From: Ypsolopha sequella
Lineage: Eukaryota; Arthropoda; Insecta; Lepidoptera; Ypsolophidae
Length of the DNA stretch: 64,000 nt
Direction: 5' to 3'
Assembly: GCA_934047225.1 (NCBI GenBank)
Contig: OW204012.1
Coordinates: forward strand, 12,896,001 to 12,960,000
Shown: positions 37,801 through 49,800 of the stretch, piece by piece
How positions within the stretch are numbered: the first letter of the stretch is position 1
Layout of the letters: every line of letters starts with the position of its first letter
Notes under the pieces: generated by a model
Told to the model about the DNA's origin: nothing
The model's input: the letters and a program-made list of their open reading frames with translations, nothing else
Databases searched by the model: none
Position numbers and translations under genes: made by a program

Positions 37801-40800
37801 ACACAATGGAAACACGATTTGATAAAGTTGGCTCGATAGAATAAATTCGCAAAGTTACCTCTTGTCGAGTAACTTTTTCCTCTATTTCTATACTTTTTTA
37901 TATAAATAAGTAATTTGATATTATGATTCATTTACTAAAATAAAGTTCATGGACGACTGGAGCGTTTATGCACGATAGTTTTTTATTTAAGAACAATACG
38001 ATGAAAATAACCACGAAAAACATTGAAAAAGTGCAAAAGTTTAGTTATTTTCTTTGCTCTTTACACGTAAAGAAAAAGACAGAGACAAAAGCAAACGCTC
38101 GGTGCGCCCTTAAACAAGTAATTTTCGTGTTTGAGGTACCAAAAACAAGTCTTGCTGCTCTACTAAATAGACATTTTGTTAAAAATGTGCGCGTATGGCT
38201 GTCTACATCTCTTTTGAATCATCTGCCACAATTATAGTCCCAAAAAATTTCCTTTCGGGCTTGTTTTGATTTGCCGCACTATTCAGACACGCACATTCTA
38301 AGTATATCTATCTCAGCCTAATCATCTGTCAGTAACAAACTAAAATCTTTTTCAGGAAGCAATAAAACAATGGGGAGGTTCTGCCAACGGCCCCTTCGGA
38401 GCTCCTTCAGCCCTCGGTCTGCCGCAAGTTGCGAGCTTACAATTGACGCCGCCGGGGTGGGTAGATAACTCTTATTTGTGAAGCTATAAGGACTATTATT
38501 GTTAATAAAACAATGGGGAGGTTCTGCCAACGGCCCCTTCGGAGCTCCTTCAGCCCTCGGTCTGCCGCAAGTTGCGAGCTTACAATTGACGCCGCCGGGG
38601 TGGGTAGATAACTCTTATTTGTGAAGCTATAAGGACTATTATTGTTAATAAAACAATGGGGAGGTTCTGCCAACGGCCCCTTCGGAGCTCCTTCAGCCCT
38701 CGGTCTGCCGCAAGTTGCGAGCTTACAATTGACGCCGCCGGGGTGGGTAGATAACTCTTATTTGTGAAGCTATAAGGACTATTATTGTTAATAAAACAAT
38801 GGGGAGGTTCTGCCAACGGCCCCTTCGGAGCTCCTTCAGCCCTCGTTCTGCCGCAAGTTGCGAGCTTACAATTGACACCGCCGGGGTGGGTAGATAACTC
38901 TTATTTGTGAAGCTATAAGGACTATTATTGTTAATAAAACAATGGGGAGGTTCTGCCAACGGCCCCTTCGGAGCTCCTTCAGCCCTCGGTCTGCCGCAAG
39001 TTGCGAGCTTACAACTGACGCCGCCGGGGTGAGTAGATAACTCTTATTTGTAAAGCTATAAGGACTATTATTGGTAATAAAACAATGGGGAGATTCAGCC
39101 AACGGCCCCTTCGGAGCTCCTTCAGCCCTCGGTCTGCCGCAAGTTGCGAGCTTACAACTGACGCCGCTGGGGTGAGTAGATAACTCTTATTTGTAAAGCT
39201 ATAAGGACTATTATTGTTAATAAAACAATGCGGAGATTCAGCCAACGGCCCCTTCGGAGCTCCTTCAGCCCTCGGTCTGCCGCAAGTTGCGAGCTTACAA
39301 TTGATGCCGCCGGGGTGGGTAGATAACTCTTATTTGTGAAGCTATAAGGACTATTGTTGTTAATAAAACAATGCGGAGATTCAGCCACCGGCCCCTTCGG
39401 AGCTCCTTCAGCCTTCGGTATGCCGCAAGTTGCGAGCTTACAATTGATGCCGCCGGGGTGGGTAAATAACTCTTATTTGTAAAGCTATAAGGACTATTAT
39501 TGTTAATGAAACAATGCGGAGGTTCAGCCAGTTACTTACTTACTTAGTCAGCTTACTTACCACTTGTTGAACGTTGAAGGAAAACATCGTGAGGAAACCT
39601 GCGTACCCTAAAAAGCGTGTATTTGTGCCCGAAGTACGGCGATAGGGCTCACCACCCATCACGTTGGGACGTAATAATCGTCGGCGAAACGCGGGTGTAC
39701 CGAGTGTGGACTGTGACTTGCATTTCACAGTTCACACTCGGAACACCTCTGACACCCCCTCGGGGATTCATGTCGATATTTTTATATTAAATAAATAACA
39801 CAATATATTTTCAATGCAAGTGCTCGTAAAGGCCCACTTTTTATGCATCAAAACCGAACAGAAAGTCGATTATTTTGCCCTAGGGCTTTATTATTATTAT
39901 TATTTTTATTATTTACAATGGTTGGCTAACCTGCAGCCTTTTCTGTGTTCCATAAATGTTATACTTTTTTTCCCACTGTTTAACGGCTCTGGATACAGTC
40001 CTTTTGAGCCAATCATAATTTAAAGTTCACAAGATTATATTTGTTTTATTTCCTCACACTATAAAAACGTAGTATGATACACGGGCGTAAGAGCAATAAA
40101 TTACTCGGTTACGTTTAAAACACTCGCTACGCTTGTGTTTTAAATCGTCCTCGTAATTTATTCCTTTTCGCCCTTGTACCATAAACTACTATTATAGCTC
40201 GACATAACTTTACAGACTTATTTTCCAGGTCACCAGATGAAAGCAATTCAGTAGAAGCGGGAGCGACGCTGGAAGAAATAGCATCTGCCAAAGAAAACTG
40301 GCTGAGTGGTCAACAGAAACTGCCAGAGCCATTGAAACCTGAGAAAGTCGTGTAAGTTTTAATTGTTATTTTTTACCCGACGACAGCAAAGCGTAAAGGA
40401 GGTTATCCTTTAATTCGTTCATTAATGATGTATTGTATACTATCTTTTGCCCGAAGCTTAGCCCCCATTGAATTAGTTTTTGTGTAGTCCTATAATGCGT
40501 GGGGACAATAATTTTATAGTACATATTAACTTGATGGGCGGAGGTAGGCATGTATTTATATATGTAACCTATTAGTATGTAGTATATAGAATGGGATTTG
40601 GTCAGTCGCCTGGATTCGTGCTGGGGGCTCGGTTGGTGATCATTGAACCTTGTTCCTGGTCCCTGGCCGGGTCTCCGGTGTGGGTTCGGGCGGTTGATTG
40701 GATTTCACCTTGTATAATATATATTTTATCTATCATTTTAATCGTATATATATTGCTACATAAATTAAATAAACGTTTAATCTAGTTCATGTACATTTAT

Positions 40801-43800
40801 TATTTTATTACATATATTTTTTTATAAGATTAAATTTTGACTTGTGAAAGTGTACTTTATATACCTACCTACTTTGCAAAATAAACTATTTGAATTTGAA
40901 TTTGATCCTAAGTGGTGGCGTTACGCGCAAACCTCCATACAAACGCTGCCAACACATTGTGGGGTGTCTATGGCATGTTATTATAATAATTTAGGCTGAG
41001 TCCATTAACATTATCTAGACCTATGTTTAAGTCGAATTAAAAATCGTGAAATTTTGAGTTATATATTAACAACAAACCCCTAAAATACGTCAATTTAACT
41101 GTTTTTTACCAAAAATGTAGCCGAATGTGCTTTTATTGTTTTAGATAAAATCAAAAAATGAATACAAGACAAACATCTAAAATGTAATCTAGATTAATAA
41201 TAACTAAAAATAATGTTTGACAACGTTCACAGTCTTGCTGGTTTCTCCTGAAACAAGTTTTCAATTTAGCACCCGCGACGAAATCGGCACGATTGTATTG
41301 TCCTCTCAAGTTTCATGGAGCGTGCACCTTATAGCGATATGAAACAGCATGATATTTGGTCACGCCCACAACTAAGTTGGTTGCGTCATGATGTCAGTTC
41401 TTAAGAACGCGGTGCAGGACGACGCCAACTCCGATGCGAAGCGAGACGTATCGCGACAATAAAGCGCATATTTGGCTGGCTGATCTAAACAAGCGCCTCA
41501 CGCTTTGCCCCACGCCGTTCGAACTGTGCTGAGCGCGTCTCGCCGTTTTCGTTGGAAATAATAAATATTTCCGAATACCTTAATTGTGCTTCAATTACTT
41601 GTTATTTTTTGTTCTGTTTTAATCAATTAGAATATTGATGATACTTCCAAGTGGTGTATGTGCTTCCTTTGCTTGTTAAATGTTTATAAGTCACTTAACG
41701 AAGCCTTGTAAAAGTACTCGATTTTAGGGCAAAAACCCATTATTTTAAATATTTTTCTGGCCTTTAACGCGATGTTTGTGAAAAAATCAGGGATATACAC
41801 CACTTCATATTGACCGTCTAAACTAAGTGAAAGCCTAAAATTTATTTGATTGAATTATTCCACTTTCGCAAGTTATTATGGTTTTTTGGATATGTATGAA
41901 GTACGATTCGGAGCGGGTTCTTAAGTTTGTAAATTAGGCACTTGAAATTTTAGATTTCTCGCTAAAAGTGTGAAAATTGGATGACAATGGAATTATGGAA
42001 CACCTCCATTCTTCATCACTGCTAAGAATCTCGGTGTTATTTATAATAAATAGCACACTTTCTTGCGTCTCGCATCTCGACGAAGTAAGCAGAAAATTCC
42101 ATGGATCTTTCATTCCCTGAAGCGACTCAAGCAGTCGAGGATAGTCTTTAATTGCGCGCGACATAACTTAAATATTTAAGGGGGCTCCCATACAACAGAC
42201 ATGCTTTTTTTGCCGTTTTTATAGATAATGGTACGAAGCCCTTCGTGCGCGAGTCTGACTCGCACTTGGCCGGTTTTTATTTTGTTGTTATTTCCGTTAA
42301 TTTTAAAGCAAGTTAAAATGTGTCACTTAAAATTATATTATCAGTAAATGAACACATTACGTATGTCTTTAATTTATTTTGCAATTTATTAACAACAACT
42401 GTGTAACATAAATGTTATACTTTTTTTTTCCACTGTTTACCGGCTCTGGATACAGTCCTTTTGAGCCAATTATAATTTAAAGTTCACAAGATTATAGGTA
42501 TATGTTTTATTTCCTCACACTATGCATTGAAAAATGTAGTATGATACACGGGCGTAAGAGCAATAAATTACTCGGTTACGTTTAAAATTTATTCTTTTTC
42601 GCCCTTGTAACATAAACTACTATTAATCAACTATTTTTCTTATCGCTCGAGGTAAACTGTAGCCTAAGCATGAAAACATCTCCGTATAGTTGCGTTTCAA
42701 AATACATCAAAATCATATGAAATATGGGAAACCGCTCCAAGCGGACAGTAGCGGAACTAACAGCTACGTATGGCAACCTAAGTTTAGTTTCAAACGTAAC
42801 GATACGGAGATGTTTTCATGCTTAGGTTACTGGAATAAATCTGTTCTTAGAGATAAGTTTGTACATGTTTGTTTGTTTAAACTTATAATAATTTTTCATG
42901 TAAAATGAGCTTCGTTAAATTTACAACAGATGGCGCTACGTGCCTTCTACATCGCGATATCGTTTTCTTCTCAACAAATCGTCAGTCTCTTCTACATGTA
43001 CCCAGTAGGCGTATATATAATACACTTTTTACAAGAATTTTTGCAAAGTCGGGTTCTTAGAACTAGGCTTATAAATCATAACATAACATAACATAAAATA
43101 ATGAAACTATATTAGTTTTATATTCTACTAGCTGACCCGGCGAACTTCGTTCCGCCTAACAGTCTAATAATATCGTGTCAACTTTAGTTAAACTTAATTT
43201 AGGATTTCATTAAGGTAATAACATTAATACAACTTTTTTGCAAATACAGAAATGTTTTATTGCTTGCCATTGCGAAAGAAGAATGGCAGGGACCCATGTA
43301 GTTTCAGTACCGTTGTAGGCTTAGCGTATGCACATGCTGTTTGCATTCGTAAAATTAATTAATTTATTTATTGTTATTCGATAACTTATCCGATATTTTA
43401 TTACTTATTCTGCTATTCGGAGCGGATAAGAATACACCAAAAAAGAGATAACTAACATCGATCCAGCCGATCTTGAGTTATAAGTGGTGTAACTAAGACG
43501 ACTTTGTTTTATATATTTAGATATTAGCTTAATCTAAATTTCGTGTTAGTCGTTATAGATTTTTGCCGCAATGACGAGACGAGACTGTTCTTCCAGCAAT
43601 ACAGCGGCTCTACCAGTAATTCTCATTTTCATCAACATCAACTTGAGATTGAAATTTGACGTGCGTGCGACGACGCCCGCCTAACATGCCATCTCTTTTG
43701 CACGCACGTCAAATTTCAATCTCAAGTTGATGTTGATAAAAATCAGAATTACGCGGTAGACCCGCAGATTACAGACTTATTTAATACAGGGTGTTAGGAA

Positions 43801-46800
43801 AAGTACTTCGTTTCGTGGTTTACCACGCTTTGTATAACTGAAGTACATTGCATTAAACACATAAATAAAATGAAAAAAAAAAACTGAGAAAAAATCATTT
43901 CTATTTTAACTATTAACATTTCTATTTCTAATAATTCCTATTTCTAACACTCGAAGCACCATTGAAGATGTTATTGCGCGTGGCATAAGAACGGTACAAA
44001 GTTGAAAGTGTCTAACCCGAGCTGAGCTTGACTGTACCACAAATTAAACACGGCGCGCGGCGCGATATGTTGCGTTCTGAACTAGGGTTGAACAATTTAA
44101 TGAAAAGTATAAAAAAAGTATTATATATATGTAAATGTAATTATTCCAACCACAAAGGGCGCCGAGCCAAACAGTACATAAATACTGGTAAACGATTTGT
44201 GGATATATTAATAATTTGCAATATTCCGCTAAACACTATTACCATGCTATTCAAAATGCAGACTCAAGCACCGCCCACCCTCCCGCATAAAACATGCACA
44301 AGCAAAGCAAGCAGTACGAGCACAAAATAAAGCAATCTTAAATAACAAGCAAGAAAACTTATCGACACGTGTTTCGCCTCTAAACGAGGCATCCTCGGGA
44401 TGTGTAGTCCGCCCGACCGCTCGACAGCAAATGAAAAATTCGAGCTACACATCCCGAGGATGCCTCGTTTAGAGGCGAAACACGTGTCGATAAGTTTTCT
44501 TGCTTGTTATTTAAGATTGCTTTATTTTGTGCTCGTACTGCTTGCTTTGCTTGTGCATGTTTTATGCGGGAGGGCGGGCGGTGCTTGAGTCTGCATTTTG
44601 AATAGCATGGTAAGAGTGTTTAGCGGAATATTGCAAATTATTAATATATCCACAAATTTATGATGGACTTCCGCATTGTAACGCCTTTTTCAATAAATTT
44701 TACTGGTAAACGAGTCACCTGGCTCTCAAGTACCAAGCCTTAGCTTAGTTTGAGAACCGCCGTATAAATTGTACTCAGTTAAGACTTTTTATGGAAATAA
44801 AGGAATTTTTACTTTTTTTACTATTATTAGCCTAGTTCGTCCACTGCTGGACATAAGGCTTTCCAGGACTTTGCCACTCCCGGCGGTCATCCTGGAAGAA
44901 TTGCCCATACTCACACACGCTGGGCAGGCGGGGTGGTGAGCGCGGTGCCGGAACCCTCGCTCCAGTGACGCCGCTGCCCGTCACCAGTCTTTTCCATATA
45001 AGGCCCGGCTATTAGGGATGGATATACCGCCATCCATCGGTCCCAGGCATGGTGGGCCTCCTGGTTTTTGCCTGTGAGCTGTCCTCTTACTCTCCCGGGA
45101 ATTACTTCGAGGGGGTCTCCAAGTAAGATGGTGGTACCTCCACAGTCGAGCCCGGCATTAGCTCTACCACCATATTGTATCATGTAGCTACTATATTGCA
45201 TAAATAAATTATTCATTCTCATTCCACAGACTCCCAGTGAAAGGTCGTAAGAACGTTCTGATAACGTCAGCGCTGCCCTACGTCAACAACGTGCCACACT
45301 TAGGGAACATCATCGGATGTGTGCTGTCCGCTGATATATTCGCTAGGTAAGAACTGTTATACAAGGTGTAACAGAAAGGTGTAACAATATTTGAAGAGCT
45401 TATTCAGTCAATGGTATAGAACAACTTTTACTATGGAACCAACACCGAAATCTCAAAAAAAAACTGCCCTTCCATACATTTCAGCCGAGCGGCATTGCAT
45501 TTTTCTATGAAAAAGTAATATTTCTTTTCGAGATACAGGGTTTGTTCCTTAGTAAAAGTTGTTCTATACCATTGACTGAATAAGCTCTTCAAATATGGTT
45601 ACACCTTTCTGTTACACGTTGTAGAACGTAGAACATAGAACATTTTTATTGGTAATGGTATTACCTATACAATATTTTTTTGTTAGATAAGCGTATACTT
45701 GTTCGGACTTGACCGTCGTTTTTTGCTTTCAGATATTGTCGGTTATGCGGCTACAACACATTGTATGTTTGCGGTACCGATGAATATGGCACTGCTACAG
45801 AAACTAAGGTAAAGACTAAGTTTTACAGTTAAGGCGCCTTAGCTGCGAAAGTGCTGAGACTTTAGAAAAATAATCATTATTTACTTACCAGAATAATGAT
45901 TGAAAATCTGCTCAAGCAAATGCGTAGATATAGCAATGAACTATTTTCAAACAGCATGGTTTTCATAGACAACGTCTTTGATGAGCTAAACATTTAACTT
46001 TTGCTACAAACGGCCGCATTTGGTTTTACAACCAGTTGAAGTGAAAGGATTTGTCAGTTGGCTGTCCATCAATACTGCCGTCGTAAGAAAGAATTTAATT
46101 ATTGAATTTGCCCTAATTTGATTTTTTGCCAAATTGCTTTTTTTACATGAAATTATTTATATTTTAAATATCTATCTTCCTGTATTTTTTTTATATTTTT
46201 ATCTCACCTATTCCTTGAGATACAGTTAGCAAAAAGGGCGTAATTATTCAAAAATATGTAACTTTGCTAGTGAAGAAGGTCATTTACCCAATTTACTAAG
46301 CAAAATGGGCTTAAAAATGGAGACGCATCTTATTTGGTTAAAGTTTTAAATATATTTTGGAAGAAAGAAGGTCCTAATTTACGTCTTATTCAAATTAAGC
46401 CCCTTTTTGTTAGCAATACCAGCTAATTTTGAGGAAATATGATACACACGGATGCAATAACAAAAATTAAGCCCTTTTTAGGGTTCCGTATCCAAATGTA
46501 AGGGTCGGGACCCAATTACTAAGACTCCGTTGTACGTCCGTCTGTCGATCTGTCACCAAGCTGACAATGACAAAATTGTGAGAAATACCCTAAAAAATCC
46601 TGAAAATTTGGTAGATGGCAGAGGGTTAAGTGAGAAGCCGAAAAAAGTTGATAAAAATGTGATAAAATCCCACGTAGAGTCATACGGACCCTCTTTATCC
46701 CATTACAGGCGTGAACAAGCCCCAAATAGGAGATACTTACCTTCCGAATTCAGTATCCAAAAAATGTAGGTACAATGATTTTTGTCATGAACATAAGGAC

Positions 46801-49800
46801 TTGCACACAATTTCTTATAATTTACACCGTAAGAAATTGAACGAAATGAAAATATCCTTCACAAAATTGGGACACGTGGAGTGTGAAGTTTGTGAGATTT
46901 ACCATTTACACAATCCACACTATCGACTGATATGCCACAGGAATTGTACTGAATGTGTTGAATTTGATCAGCATAGAGATAAATACTGGGTGTAATGATG
47001 ACCTGATCAGAAAATGAAACCACATGTAGGGAATACCTCTACAAAGCCATAAAAAAAACAATTTCGAGAAAATATTTCTGTTTACAGAAATTTGTTTTCT
47101 CGAACAAAATAAATCGTGTTCCAAGTGTGCACCTTCCCTTCCAGTATTACTACATGTCAGTAACCTGCACGAAGCGGCAACATCGCATTTTTTAAGCCTG
47201 TTAAAAAAACGTGGTTAGTACGTTGCACTTGTGAGCGAAACTAAATTAATTATTAATTTGTAGATGTATTAATAGGAATGTCGAAATGAAATTTAGTACA
47301 AAGAACCCTCATAACATCCCCTATACGTGGTTTCATTTTCTGAGCAGGTCATCATTACACGGTGTTTATGTATAGCAGCCCGAACAACGTATGCAGAAGA
47401 TGTTGATTTAAGTAATGACGCAGATCCCAAATAAATTATTTTTCAATGCATGTGCTCGTAAAGGCCCACTTTTTATGCATCAAAACCGAACAAAAAGTCG
47501 ATTATTTTGCCCTAGGGCTTTATTATTATTATTTTTTTTAATTTGCTTACAATGGTTGGCTAACCTGCAGCCTTTCCTGTGTACCATAGACGTTATACTT
47601 TTTTTCCACTGTTTAACGGCTCTGGATACAGTCCTTTTGAGCCAATTATAATTTAAAGTTCACAAGATTATATTTGTTTTCATTTCCTCACACTATGCAT
47701 TGAAAAATGTAGTATGATACACGGGCGTAAAAGCAATAAATTACTCGGTTACGTTTAAAACACTCGCTACGCTCGTGTTTTAAATCGTCCTCGTAATTTA
47801 TTCCTTTTCGCCCTAGTAGCATAAACTACTATTCTTTTCTGCTGATCTAATTATGCTTTCTAGACTTGAGGTTTTCAAACTTGTTATACTCGTATTTTGT
47901 CCGAGGTTGATAGCCTTCAATGAAAGTTTTGTGCCACTTGGAGAAAAGAATAATGTGACAACTTTATGGCATGAGGCTATCTCTGGGCGACGTAAAGAAG
48001 ACATAGGGAGCACATTCAAGGAATTTCTTAAACAGCACAAGGATTCTACAGGAATTGTCTTATGGCTTGACAACTGTGCAAGCCAAAATAAAAATAGGAC
48101 GTTATTTTCATACCTCAGCTTCTTAGTCAACTATCCTGAAATTTCTTGTGAGACGTTGACTTTAAGATACTTTGTTCCGGGTCACACTTTTATGGCCGCC
48201 GATGAGTTCCATTATCAAAGACAGCTTAAGACAATAAAAAAAATCTACGATTTTGATGATTTTCTGGACGCTGTTCGTGAAATTAATATGGGGAAGACTA
48301 TCGTGAAAACGATGAGTGTCAAAAATTTCTTACAATTGAAAGATTATTTTTCGCAATATAAAATACAAAATTCAAAGAACCGTGTATACTTACACGATGT
48401 TTGTGAGATTACTTTTTGAAGATGCCAATCATCACTATTTTACAAGAAAAAATTTGATGATGATGACACAAAGTAAGACTTTTTAAAAGTGAGGGCTATT
48501 AAACAAGGAATGACTTAACCAATTACCAAACCAGAACCACGTGAGATAACAGAAGAACGAAAGCAAACGATTTTTCAAAAATTAGGGCCTAAACTGTATT
48601 TGTGAGCTTGATTTCAAATGAGTATTTCTTAAGAAAGAATACCTTAATTTCATTTTACTAATAAAAAAGGGCTTAAATAGCCAATTACGTCCCTTATTGT
48701 TCAAAATTCATGAAAATTTTCGACTGCAATATGAACATAAAAAGGATTTTTGAGGATTTTTCTGGTTTAGTGATAAATATTTGTAAATTTCTTTCTCATA
48801 AAAATAAAACATGATGTTAGGAACCTAATTTAACAAAACACTATGTATTAATCCCCTAATTTAACACCCAACTGAGCAAAATAAATTTTTGACAGTTTTT
48901 TGCCGTTTTCTCGAAAGTCACTTTTCTGTAATTAAGCCCTTCTTTGTAATGACGGCAGAGTACATCCATCAGGTTGTCTTCGTCCATTGCTGAATATAGG
49001 CCTTTAAAAAATTCCGCCACTCTTGGTGGTCCTCACACTCGCTGGGCAGGCGGGTTGGTGAGCGTGGTGCCGAAACACTCGCAGCAGTGACGTTGCTGTC
49101 CGTCACCGGTCTGTTTGATAAATGGCCCGGCAGTTGGGGATGGATATACCGCCATCAACGCCAAACTTCGGTTGCCATACGTAGCTGTTAGTTCCGCTAC
49201 TGTCCGCTTGGAGTGGTTTCCCAGATTCCATACGATTTTGATGTAACGCAACTATACCCCCCCTCCCCCGATACTAAAATCTGGCTACGTACGTGCCGTA
49301 GAGCGTCTTGTGTCTTATTGTCTTGTTATACTGTCCAGGATGTGCCAGGCGTACGCCTTTTGGAGTGTTTTCAGTGTTTTTTCCACTTGTTGAGGTTCCT
49401 TATAAATGACATGGAACATACATAGTGACATCTGTTGACAAAGTATTGAAACGATAAATAGTAGTTTATGCTACAAGGGCGAAAAGGAATAAATTACGAA
49501 GTGTTTTAAACGTAACGGAGTCATTTATTGCACTTACGCCTACTTACACTTACGTGAGGAAATAAAACAAATATAATCAAAGAAAACGATTTAATTATTA
49601 AAATTGAAAGATACTTGGTACAATTTTGCAAGTTAAGTATAATACTTCTTCCCGCTGGTTTAAATGTTTGACTTAAGTTACTATTGTTATTTTAATAATT
49701 ATTAATTATTAATTTCCTCCCTTTGATATTCAGTGTAAAATTAAAATGTTGTGAACTTTAAATTATGATTGGCTCAAAAGGACTATATCCAGAGCCGTTA

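Larger units (their letters stand above)
46075..48958 (+). mobile_element. Transposon carrying a DUF7869-like gene, short TIRs
   Basis: CTGCCGTC at 46075-46082 and GACGGCAG at 48951-48958 bracket 2.9 kb. Both ends then show related sequence (GTAAGAAAGAATTTAATTA and, reversed, ATTACAAAGAAGGGCTTAAT). Short motifs like AATTAAGCCC or its reverse recur between the ends and the gene (near 46311, 46396, 46474, 48664, 48925), as subterminal transposase-binding repeats would. The gene inside is broken by a frameshift and two insertions. The boundaries are my inference; the target duplication is unclear. Confidence 0.55.

Noticed and set aside
38318..39388. Row of 70-78 aa minus-strand frames starting MAEPPHC or MAESPHC
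   Set aside because: Shadows of the 143-bp array; each ends by frame rotation and the true exon is on the + strand.
46530..46562. Start of the DUF7869-type protein at the ATG at 46530
   Set aside because: These bases belong to an RPT-E end (CCGTCTGTC motif), so the real start is unknown.
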